DNA from: Mesostigma viride
Taxonomy: Eukaryota > Streptophyta > Mesostigmatophyceae > Mesostigmatales > Mesostigmataceae
Length of the DNA: 62,500 nt
NCBI GenBank assembly: GCA_009746045.1
Contig: RPFO01000154.1
Span: 2,298,501-2,361,000, forward strand
Direction: 5' to 3'
The position numbers and the translations under genes are program-made. This document shows positions 1 through 10,332 of the stretch, piece by piece (position 1 is the first letter of the stretch; each line of letters begins with the position of its first letter). The notes beneath the pieces were generated by a model. That model ran no database searches, was not told the DNA's origin, and saw only the letters and a program-made list of their open reading frames with translations.

Positions 1-31
1 GATGAGAAAGCACTGAGAAACCGCTGTACAA

Positions 32-824
32 ATGGATACAGTAGACACTATAGCAATGGATACTGTACACACTATAGCAATGGATACGGTAGACACTATA
101 GCAATGGATACTGTACACACTATAGCAATGGATACGGTAGACACTATAGCAATGGATATGGTAGATACTATAGCAATGGATAGGGTAGACACTATAGCAA
201 TGGATACTGTACACACTATAGCAATTGATACGGTAGACACTATAGCAATGGATACGGTAGACACTATAGCAATGGATACTGTACACACTATAGCAATGGA
301 TACGGTAGACACTATAGCAATGGATACGGTAGACACTATAGCAATGGATACGGTAGACACTATAGCAATGGATACGGTCGATACTATAGCAATGGATACG
401 GTCGATATTATAGCAATGGATATGGTAGACACTATAGCAATGGATATGGTAGATACTATAGCAATGGATATGGTAGATACTAGAGCAATGGATACGGTCG
501 ATACTATAGCAATGGATATGGTAGATACTATAGCAATGGATACGGTAGACACTATAGCAATGGATATGGTAGACACTATAGCAATGGATACGGTAGACAC
601 TATAGCAATGGATATGGTAGACACTATAGCAATGGATACGGTAGATACTATAGCAATGGATACGGTAGACACTATACCAATGGATACGGTAGATACTATA
701 GCAATGGATACGGTGGATACTATAGCAATGGACACGGTAGACACTATAGCAATGGATATGGTAGATACTATAGCCATGGATATGGTAGATACTATAGCAA
801 TGGATACGGTAAATACTACAACGG
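32..824. repeat. 24-bp minisatellite, about 33 units
   Basis: A 24-bp unit (ATGGATACGGTAGACACTATAGC plus A) runs about 33 times head to tail. Variants fall at a few positions: ACG/ATG, GTAGAC/GTAGAT/GTCGAT, and TGTACAC in the first third, where two unit types nearly alternate. Because 24 is a multiple of three, one frame stays open as an eight-residue repeat (MDTVDTIA). I treat that as a by-product: variants change residues freely (T/M, D/H), and the open frame runs on without a domain into unrelated sequence at 825-901. The left edge of the array starts close to the window edge. Confidence 0.9.
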
Positions 825-3000
825 GTTGGTTTCAAAGGACAGTGGACACATACTTGCAGTACACCTGCCCCATGTGCCATGTCGCACAGTTAGAGACCTG
901 AACAGGAGGATTGGGGTGATATGGTGAGGACATGTAGACACTCTCCCCTCCCCTTCTGCCTGTGCCCCTTGACCTCCCCAGCCACGGGCTTCTTCTCCTG
1001 GCCCTGTACCTGCTGGCTACCACACACACGGAATGTGTCAGCTAACAGCCACGAGGGTAACGTGCATGGCCGCTTCACAAACACAATCAATGCCAGCCAG
1101 CCAGCGCCAATCTTAGGCAATGCAAATAAATAATAGAGATAATAATAATAACAACAACAATAATAATAAGCCCCATTCCATCCATTTGGGTGCGGATCTA
1201 CGGCTTTGCAAGGCAACTCCCACTATGGAAGCGTGCACAAAGGCCGCGGCAAGGAAAGCGGGAAGGAAGCTGGCTTTGCAAGGCAAGCGACCGCCCATAC
1301 AACTGTAAAGCCTGTGCAAGCCGAGGCAACGCATGCATGGCAAAGGGTTTAATTTCCGTACTTTTACTTGGTGGGTGCGATGCCGGGGCATGCGAGCATG
1401 GGGCATTCAATCTATATTACTAATTTAGCAATGTAATCCCAATATTAGAATATTGAGTGTTGTCATCCCCGAGTCTTGGGATCTCCCCAAGTACGCGACC
1501 AATCCAAAAAGGGGCGGACTGACTGCCCACCAATACGCACAAAGCGCCAGGAGAGCGAAGCGAGCGGCCGCTTCAGCGTCCTCCTCTCCGGAGCGCAGCG
1601 CAGGAGCACGTTACGACCAACCACGCGTTGCCTGGCCTGACCAGCGTGGGATCCAACTCAACTGAACTGAACTGAACGCGTTGGCCTGAACTACGTCACG
1701 TTACTCCAAACTACTGCAGCCAATAGCCATGTTGGCCTGAAACATAGGCTAGGGGCACCGCGGGCAGAGTAGCAGCGGGTAAATGGGCGCCGGGTGGCAG
1801 GCCGGGCAAGGCTACTCTCAGCGGATGGCGGCCGCGGGGGGTGGCGGGGGGGACTGCGGGCGCGGCGCGGCGGCCAAACGGGTGGTGTACCCGGCGGGCG
1901 AGCGGGCGGGTCCGCGGGCGGGGACGGCGGGAGTGGCCGCGGGCGTGCCCACAAGTGCGCCAGCACTTCGCAGGGCGGGCCACGGCGGGGCCTGCGGCCG
2001 GGCCAGCCCGGTGCTGCGGTAGGGACGCGGGCGACCGAACCCTGGTTTGGGCTGGGCGAAGCCAGCGGGTCACTCTATATATACAACTAAAACTATCAAA
2101 ATACAATGCAGTCAAGGGCTCAAGGGGGGGAGGGGGGGGGGGGGGTTCTACATTTCCTGCTCGCCCATCGCAGAACGATGCCGATACCAAAGCAGCTCCA
2201 GAGGCAAAATGCCGCAAACTACAAGTCGGGGCGGAAGGCATCCCCTCACACGCTATAACCTATCATCGCCAAGCATGAACACTGCTGTTTTGGTCTAATG
2301 AAAAACTTCCGCTTTCCGATTGAAGGCCCAGAAGGACGAGGCACTGTTTTAGGATCCGCATGCAAGACCCCTTGTTCCTTCGATACGTGTTACTTATTTG
2401 CTCTATCGATGCTGTACGGTCGGATGGTTAATGTCAAGGGGGTTTTACTTCAACGGGGTCGTTTACGGGCTCTCATTAACCACCAAAAGGTATCCACAGA
2501 TGACGGCGGGCTCAACACGACTAGGCAAGCTTTTCAGATGTTTCCCACCATCCGGTTCCCACCATCTTCTGTTATCATTCTATGGTAGTTGTCATCATAC
2601 TACTACAGTACTACTATATCACATGTACAACAGTATATATAAAAAATACCATAGTGGCATCAAGGCATTTACTCCAGCCTCGCAACCAATGCATGCAAGA
2701 GCCAGTGCTGGCGCTTTTCTCGCTGGTGTGGGCGATGCTTCAAGTGGTAAATTGCAGCCGCTGTCCCTAGGAATACTGGACACTAGGAACATACTAGAAA
2801 AGCGAAACCAATTCCTACGGCTTGCATTCAATGCTAGAACGAACAATTGTTGTTCCCTAGCGGGCGGATAGGCTTGACCTCCCAACTGCAGAGCTGGGCA
2901 TTTTTTTCACGCTAACTTATAGACATAAGTTCTTAGGCATCCCAACATCACGCAACCATAAAATACAGCTATCCCTATTCTTGCAGCAACATGGATGCTA
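825..3000. other. Intergenic DNA with GC-rich core and short repeats
   Basis: No gene is supported here. Contents seen: two copies of the short motif GGCTTTGCAAGGCA (about 1201 and 1272); a run of AACTG repeats at 1657-1677 that resembles the AACTC tails at 21520 and 43607; a very GC-rich stretch at 1740-2060 with a TATATATA just after it (2076); and a G-run interrupted by one A at 2125-2147. Long open frames on both strands in 1711-2278 are low-complexity Pro/Arg/Gly frames caused by the GC content. Confidence 0.5.
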
Positions 3001-3401
3001 AACGTTCGCAACAACCCCGCATGCTTACCAACGCTAGCAGTCCGCCAAAGTGACAGCCAGCCTTCCATCGTTAGGAGACGAGCGGGGTCTGGATGGAACG
3101 GCACTAGAATTGCCAAGCCAGCTGCGGCCACCGCGCTGCAGACGAGCAGTAGCGAGGGCCCTCCGCGCCCTCGCGCCCTCGAGCTCCGCAGCCACGTCGC
3201 AGTGATACAAAGCACCAGCGCGGCTTCACGACGCAGAGGTAGTCGACAGAGGCAATCGCGTGCACAGCACATGGAAGCTATCAGTCTCTTATCCCCGCGG
3301 ATCCGTTGGATAAGCTTGACCATGCTTCCGCAGCAAGAGGTGAGAAAACTTTGTGAAGCATTCTCTGGAATTTGCGACGAATACAAAGTCACGGCACTTA
3401 C

Positions 3402-3561
3402 CAGAACAAAGTATCATCCCCACAGAAAGCCATGGGTTTTCTCCAAAGGTTGGCTTAGCGGCACTTGCAAAGTGTGTCAGCTTTTGCACGACTACAGCGG
3501 CTGGTGGCTGTACACTTTCGAAAGGTTCTTCTGGCAAACTCTCTAATGCGACCTCTTCCAT
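3402..3561 (-). CDS. Possible first exon of an unidentified gene
   Basis: An ATG at 3561 opens a 53-codon reading frame beginning MEEVALESLPEEPFES and ending in a good donor (CTG/GTAAGT) at 3402/3401. The peptide becomes hydrophobic near its end. Downstream on the same strand (about 3135-3029) lies a frame with a strong membrane-helix composition and a donor GTAAGC at 3028, but the phases do not join directly, so at least one connecting exon is missing or the model is wrong. No family recognised. It would be divergent from the Sec14 gene that starts at 4620. Confidence 0.25.
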
Positions 3562-4619
3562 AGTAGCTTCTACGTGTTAATTGGCAGAGAGAAGTTGCAA
3601 CAGAAGGAGCTTGCTATTGCTAGACCCTGTATTCAATCCATTCGTTGTTTCTAAGTGTGTAATTGACAACGCTCACGCAATAATACAATTCCAAGCAGAC
3701 TAGTTATTATAAGCTCGCCGCCACGGCCAAGATGTTGTCCTGATACTGTATTAGTCCTCCGTCACTGCCAAGGCAAGTAAAAATATAGCTTCACCAATTA
3801 TAAACTGCAAACGAAATATTTCTAAAGTAGGTGCAATCTGGTGCCCATTATTGTGAACCTGGCGCATGACTGGCGAGCTTCTTGTTGATCGCAAAGCCAC
3901 TAAGCCAGCGTTGAGTCCGAAGCAGTCTGAACTCGGAAAGCTTCTGCTGGGAACCTTCACCTTATGAAGCTACCATCTGAAGCTACTTTGATGCCCTGGG
4001 CAGATTCTTCTACCCCATGGGCTGCTGGTCGGATGCTGAAAACTGTGCAAGCACATCGGTTCGCGAGCTGTTGCCAAGTCAGAATGCTCTTGCCACGAAG
4101 CAAGATCCGGCCGGGAATATTATTGGGCAGACTACGCAGTTGGAGGCCCGAGGCATGCCGCGGTCTGACTGCTTCGTGTCGCGTCCCTGTTGCCCGCGGC
4201 CGGATAACGCCAGCATCACAGCGACCGTTCATCCCACCCGCGTCTGAGCTGCGGAATTCCCCGCTCAGGCAGGTCAGGAAAGAATCTGGCGGGACACTAG
4301 GCGCCTTGCGCCGCGCCGCGTGCCCGTGACCAAAATTTTGCCAAGCTGTCCACCAGACCACCACTCTGGCAACCACACGCAAGTTTGACTATGATTGTCG
4401 CGAAAAAACTGCGTCTGTAAAAACCTGTCGAAATCGTTTCGGCGAAAGGCACGCCTCCATTCGCGCAGCCCGAAAGGAAACGGCGTCGTAGCTCGCCACA
4501 ATTACGCTCCTGCGTCATCGTAGCGTCTCCCTCCCTCGCATCGCCTTTCCGGTTTCCGAGCGCAGCTCGGACGTTCAACTTATTCCGCCTCTTAGGCTTC
4601 AACATTTGAATTAGACACC
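3562..4619. other. Intergenic region upstream of the Sec14 gene
   Basis: Open frames on both strands at 3957-4382 are moderately long but show no conserved motif, so I do not call a gene. The last 250 bases before 4620 are the presumed promoter and 5' UTR of the Sec14-like gene; no TATA box is evident close to the ATG. Confidence 0.4.
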
Positions 4620-7600
4620 ATGACCGCCGAGGATTATGACGACCATTCCCCCCCCGATAGCCCCACGGCCATTGCCGAGGATAGCAAGCTGCAGGATGCA
4701 AAGATTGCTAGGCTGCTTAGGTTGCTGGGGCCTCTCGAGACAGGTGAGCGATGTGTTCTGTGGAATGTTGTGCCTACTACGATATCTTCGACTCTGGCAT
4801 GACCCGGCCAAATCCAAAGGAATTGCCTCTCAGACGACATTGTATTGTTGTTTCGATGTGGTTACTACCTAAGTGTATTTATTTAGTCTGTGGGCCGAAT
4901 ATAACTTCGTTGGCGCGATGCTTATTATCACATATGGTCTGTGGTCGTTGGCAGTACAACAGTATCGTTGTTAACCTTACACTTCCCGAGTCATAGTTAT
5001 TATGCGGTTACTTCAACAAGGAAGCTGGTAGGAGAATTGCACTATTTGTAACACCAGTCCCTGGCTGGTGAAACGAACTGCATCCATGCTCATAGGGACC
5101 CACGTATTCCTGTACAAAATACGGTAGTAGTTACGGATGGGCCGATACCCGTTTGCCACGTGGTCCATACTGCCCATGGCCAGCCTCTCCTGCATCGAAA
5201 CACGAACCTTGCTTTGCACCAGCGGCATCTCTCGTCCCTCCACGCTTCCACCTCCTCCCTTGGCGGAGCCAAAAATATCGCCGCTACCTCGTCTCTCTCC
5301 TTGTGTAGATGTGCTCTATCTATCTAACCTCTTGCCTCGTGCTTTCCCCTCACCTTGACCACTGGATATCCGTATGTCCACTGCTCCCCCCCCTCCATGG
5401 CCCTTTCGTCTCCACTTCTAAATTCACAGACTAGCTGACAGCATCCGTTGACCGCCTTCCAATACCTTGTTGCGCCGTTGCTTCTTCTTGCTCGCTTCTC
5501 CCCCTCCACCCCTCCATATCACAGACAAGGAGAAGGCGTTTGTGGACCGCGAGTGCTGCCTGCGGTACCTGCGCGCGCGCCACTGGAGCGCGCACAAGGC
5601 CGCCAAGATGCTGCGTGAGACGCTCGAGTGGCGCACCGTGATGAAGCCGGACGAGATCCTCTGGGTGCGTGGCTAATGAGGCCCTTGCTGTATAGCTAGC
5701 TCCTCTCGGTCACTCGGTGCGTGTCCCCCTTATCCTACTGGTAATATCCTATGTACTGGTCTCCAGCCCCCCCTGATCCTACTGGTGGGGCATTTTCGTT
5801 GTATCCCATCAACATGGTGCGTCCTATAAACCCCATAAACAAGGTGTAGCCTATGTACTGGTCTCCAGCCCTTGTGTTAGCTGTGAGTACGTGGCCCTCA
5901 TGATGTGCTGGCCCTGGCCCTCCACTGCCCTCGTGCAACTGGCCCTGCCACTGCCCTGCCTATCAACTGGCCCTGGCCCTTATGTGCAAGGTCCCTGCCC
6001 GCCAAGCAACCAACCCTGCACATACCATTTTACGTCGAGTTCAATTTCAGGCCCTGTAGTGAACAAAACTAGTACTGGCAGGTAATGCGTGCCCCTTGGC
6101 AGAAGGAATTATCTTCCTCCTCCTTAGTCTGTTGGTCCTGCCCTTCCTGCCTTCCTAATCCCTCCAACGCCTTCCCCTCCAACCTTGTCTCCCCCCCTCC
6201 CCCCCCCCCGCACCTCCACACACACACGCACAAACACACCCACCCTCTCACCCACACCCACACCCACCTCTAAATGATGTTCTTGTTAATGCTCCTCCTT
6301 TCTTTTTCTTCTTTCCCGCCTGCCCACCCTTTACCTCGCAGTGACTTGACGTTGTAACTCGTTCACCCTAGTCCTGGTGGTGGGCATTCGCCCGCTCCGC
6401 TGTCACCTCTTTCATAAGCGCGTTCATAAGCGCGGCACTCGCCTGTCCCTCCACCCGTTGGCTGGCCTGTCCCTCTGTCTGTGGCGGTGCGCAGGACGAG
6501 ATTGCGCAGGAGGCGGAGACGGGCAAGATGTACAAGACGGACTACCTGGACAAGGAGGGCCACCCGGTCATCCTCATGGTGCCCGGCCGTCAGGTATGAG
6601 CCAGTTGTCACGATGGCTACCTGCCAAAGTATGTCAGGACAGTCTGTTCCATCTCTCGATCTTGAAACAGAACACCTACCACCATGACGGCTGTGTCGCT
6701 TAAGCCTTGTGTGGCCAATCTTCACCAATGTTTTGGGGGGTATCACCCTGCAGGTGAAACAGAAAACCTAGGACAATGACAGCTTCACTCATTTGTGGCT
6801 GCTCACCGATTCTTTAACGCTTAATATGTGACACAGAACGGCTGTGTCGCTTCACCCACTTGTGGTTTCTTCACCAATACTTTCGTGGATACCACCCTAT
6901 ATCTAAACAGAACACCAACGACCATGATGGCCAGATCAAGTTCCTCGTCTACACGCTCGAGCGGACGATCCACAGCCTGCCACCTGGCGTGAGCAAGATG
7001 ACCTGGGTCGTGGACTACACGGGCTGGACCTACTCCAAGTCGCCCCCCCTCAAGACGGCGCGCGAGACGCTCAACATCCTGCAGAACCACTACCCGGAGC
7101 GGCTGCACAAGGCGGTGGCGTACCAGCCTCCCACCATATTCTCCATGTTCTGGAAGGTGGGTGAATCTTGCTATGTATAGATTCTAGTATATAGATACTA
7201 ACTAGCAGTGTATATATACTACTAGTTATATAGATACTACTGTGTACGACAATATAGATACTGCTAAATAGCACAAGGTGGTCACAATATCAGCCGCCCA
7301 GCATATTCTCCATGTTCTGGGAGGTGGGTGTATCATGCCTATGCTTCGGCGTTGCTCGTGCCTGTTGTACGGTGACTGTTATATTCAGTGGACATATTCT
7401 CCATGTTCTGGGAGGTGGGGTGCCCGTGCATTGCGCCTATTTTTGGGCGATGCTTGAGTCACACATATGGACCTGTTTCGTGGCAGAATGCTGTGGGCAC
7501 CAGCCTCCCAGCAAGCATCCTGAAAAACTAACGTGCTCACCCCCCCCACCCTCAACCCTCCACCCGTACCCATCCATTCGCACGCACGCACCCTCCTGTT

Positions 7601-7853
7601 TCACCAGATGGTGTCCCCCTTTGTTGACCCGATCACCCACAAGAAGGTCGTCTTTGTGCCCAAGAAGGACGGCTTCGAGGTCATGTCAGAGCTGTTCGAC
7701 ATGGACCAGGTGGAAACGGAGCTCGGCGGAAAGGCCGTCAAGCCGTACAACCACGCGGAGTACGGGACGATGATGCGCAAGTCGGAGAAGCTGGGAAAGG
7801 ACAATAAGGCCTTCTCCGCGGTCAGCGCCGCAGTGGCTGTCGAGGCCAGCTAA
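4620..7853 (+). CDS. Sec14-like CRAL-TRIO lipid-transfer protein, five exons
   Basis: Exons 4620-4743, 5525-5664, 6495-6593, 6911-7156 and 7608-7853 join in frame to 284 codons. Sec14-type proteins bind and exchange phosphatidylinositol and other lipids between membranes. Residues about 42-88 form the CRAL-TRIO N helix bundle (RECCLRYLRARHWSAHKAAK); residues about 95-270 are the lipid-binding fold, with GHPVILMVPGRQ, the core VVDYTGWTYSKSPPLKTAR, YPERLHKAVAYQPPTIFSMF and FVDPITHKKVVFVPKKD in the usual order. The acidic first 30 residues carry no targeting signal, so a cytosolic protein is likely. The ATG at 4620 was chosen because it opens the first coding exon just before the helix bundle. 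Introns 3 and 4 hold repeated copies of their own splice junctions. Family assignment is firm; the ligand is unknown. Confidence 0.88.
6180..6272 (+). repeat. C-rich/CA-rich low-complexity tract in intron 2
   Basis: A C-run followed by CACACAC and CCACACC repeats lies inside intron 2 of the Sec14 gene. On the sense strand it contains no AG. It is one of several C-rich intronic tracts with this polarity. Confidence 0.8.
6661..6910 (+). repeat. Repeated copies of a 3' splice junction (Sec14 intron 3)
   Basis: The true acceptor before exon 4 reads AAACAG/AACACCAACGACCATGA (boundary at 6911). Related junctions occur upstream at 6671 (AAACAG/AACACCTACCACCATGA), 6773 (AAACAG/AAAACCTAGGACAATGA) and 6837 (CACAG/AACGGCTGTGTCGC). 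The intervening sequence (GGCTGTGTCGCTT, TTCACCAAT, TATCACCCT) is repeated too, so these are diverged tandem units of 64-102 bp that include the first bases of the exon. Confidence 0.75.
7131..7424 (+). repeat. Repeated copies of a 5' splice junction (Sec14 intron 4)
   Basis: The end of exon 4 and start of intron 4 (ATATTCTCCATGTTCTGGAAG/GTGGGTG, donor at 7157) recurs at donor positions 7324 (CTGGGAG/GTGGGTG) and 7415 (CTGGGAG/GTGGGGTG). Both copies keep about 20 bases of exon sequence and an intact GT. Confidence 0.85.
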
Positions 7854-10332
7854 CTGTCCGCCCGACGCGTTGAAAAGTGGGCTTGATGAAAATTCAAACG
7901 GGAACGTGCCTTCTGCCGTGCGAGCGTTTGTGGAAACGTTTTTCGAAACTCTTGTGGAAAATGTCTGTGGCAAAGGTTGGTCGGGAGCTTGCGGCGGTTG
8001 GATCCCTCGCTGCCTGCGTCGTGAGGGCTTGAATGTACATACGTTCAATCAGGGCAGGAGAGATGCTACGCGTTAGGCTTTTGGTTTGAAAAGAGACCGC
8101 TTTTTGTTTTTTTATGATCCCCAAGGACGCAACGGCGGTCATCGTGTGGGGGCGGATGGTATACTGTCCATACCCGGGACCAACCACATGCCCGTATGTA
8201 GAGCAACCAGTGCATGCGAGTGGCTCGCGGCCTGAACGTGCCCGTGGAGGCTGCGTGCGGCATGTGAGTCCAGACTAGGGGCGCAAATTCAGGTCCCGTG
8301 TGGTTAGTGGCGTGCGTGGCAGCCGCATCTGGGTGGCGCGTGGCAGCATCGCCGTGACCGTGGACGGAAGTTGGCCCTTTTGCAAGACCAGCAGCGCAGG
8401 CTAATCCGGGCCATCTCTGGCACTTGGCTGGGAGCATGTGTGGCACTTGGCTGGAAGCGGCGCGCAGGAAGGAGTAGTACCGGAATTGGCGGTGTGTCGC
8501 TGGAGGATGCACGCGGCTCTGTCCGGGTCTGCTCAGGGTCTACCCAGGCATGTTATGCCGGCACTGCTGCAGTGCACGCAGGGCCGGGCGAGCTTGTGGG
8601 ACCTGACACTCCGGAAGACATGCGGTCCATGTACCCAAACAAATGTGAGCTGCGGTGGGAACTACTGCAATAAGAAACGTTCAAGGTGCGCGTTCGGAAG
8701 GGGCGGCCTTGCTCACAGCATTGGTCTCTCCCTCTTGCTGACAGCGCAGCGTGGCTATCCTCGGCCCAGAGTTGCTCTCTCGACTGCCTAGAGAGAGCTA
8801 TCGGGGCCTTTGGGCTGGGTTGTGCGCACTTCTGGTGCTTAAGTCTTCACACAGGGCCGGTTGGCTAAGCATGAATGGCCATGGGAGTGTTCATACAAAC
8901 AAGGTGTCCCAGTGGCGCAAGACTGCCCCAGCTGGCATGCTGTGCTGTGAGTGCTGCTCTTGAGGACTGCCCTGGGGAGACAGGCGGCGGGTGATTTGCT
9001 ACGTGCGGCTCTTCTTGTCACATTGATCAGCTGGTTTGCTGTCAGAGCTCTGGGTGTGTTCATCAGGCAGGAATGGTTGGTGCCCATGGGGCGCAAAATT
9101 AGAAGATGGAGGTCGATCTGAGTTGTCGGGGTGATGCTCTGTTTTATTTGTCTGAGACCATGGCCAGGTGTCAGCTATAGAGGGCGATGCCACGTGTGTA
9201 CAATTGTCTGTCCGTGGTATCTTCATTTTTGGCATCAGGTTCCCGAATGGTATATTGTCGCAGACCTGTTGATACATGTGCGGGTTGGTTTCTCTTGCAG
9301 TTTTACAAGCTTGCATGCATTACAAGTGTGCGGCGGATGGTCCAGGCTGCAAGCTGCAAACGGGTCATGCATGCAGTCTTTTTGTCCCACCAAGCTTTGT
9401 TTGTAGATAGCAAAAGTAAACCCCTTAGTGGGCAGAAAGCCTACATTTGGAGGGTCGGCGCTATCATTGCAATCATGGTCCTGGTTCACCAAGGCTTATT
9501 GTGCTATATTCTAAGGTGTCTTGATAAAGTACTTGCCACAAAGACCATGACTTTCAATTAAAGACCTACTTTCATTGGTACATCGTTTGGCACGGAGAGT
9601 CACAGGAGCTAGCTCTGGTACATACCTTAAAGACAACCAGCGCAGGCCAGAAATCTGGGATTAAGAATCGGGATCGATCGACCATATGGTATAGCTAGCT
9701 TGACCCTGCTGTTATCTTATCCGCGTTTGTAGACTCGTGTAGTGGTATCAAAGAGACAACCAGTGTACGTATAGGCCAGAATTAAATATGGAAGAATCCG
9801 GACCATGGTAGCTCGAGCCTGCTGTTGTCTTATCCACGTTAATTTGTCGATCGAGCTAGTCGTTCGATGATCGAGGATGATGGATGAATGAATGGAGGTG
9901 GATAATATCAAAGAGAGTGGATAATATGGATGAATGAATGGAGGTGGATGTGTACGTAGCGGTGGACATGAAAAATTATTCCTGAGCACTTCGATCATGC
10001 TCATGAAGAAGTGATTGGGATTGGACACGGCGGCCAGCAGCTAACAGCTTGCAGTAGCTTCGGAAATATGTGCACCGACAATACAAGTAAAACCACATTA
10101 AGCATGCAAGCAAGGTGAGCACTCCGTCTTTGAGGGTTCATTCCTTTTTTTATCATCATTATTTTTATTATTGGTTGCTTCACATAAAAAGATTGATTAA
10201 TATGTGGCCTGCCCACTTGAGGCAGCGAGAAAAGCTACGGCGCCCTCCCTCCTGGTTGTGTATAGGGGTGAAGGTTCCTTTATTGGTACCCACGTGACGC
10301 AGTCATGTGCTTTTAACTCATCAAATGATGTA
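7854..10332. other. Intergenic region between convergent Sec14 and ALG6 genes
   Basis: 3' flanks of the Sec14 gene (+) and ALG6 gene (-). No supported gene. The first 1.7 kb is unique-looking sequence with only short frames; 9630-9975 holds two dispersed repeat copies, described separately. Confidence 0.5.
9626..9980 (+). repeat. Two direct copies of the ATCAAAGAGACAACCAG repeat family
   Basis: Copy 1 starts AAGACAACCAGCGCAGGCC (about 9631), copy 2 ATCAAAGAGACAACCAGTG (about 9747). Both continue through CCTGCTGTTRTCTTATCC. The family is about 100-180 bp and recurs at 13440-13618, 22240-22407, 45598-45690, 45950-46119 and as a fragment at 54150-54185. Copy 2 is followed by a duplicated stretch, GGATGAATGAATGGAGGTGG (9883-9950). 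Confidence 0.7.

Noticed and set aside
32-901. 289-codon open frame across the 24-bp minisatellite
   Set aside because: The open frame follows from a repeat length divisible by three; variants are not biased to synonymous positions and no domain follows.
1711-2278. Overlapping frames on both strands in GC-rich DNA
   Set aside because: Arg/Pro/Gly-rich in all frames, as expected from base composition; no motif.
2907-3392. 161-codon minus-strand frame with a hydrophobic segment as a complete gene
   Set aside because: It crosses a plausible donor and its phases do not match the exon at 3561-3402; left as unresolved.
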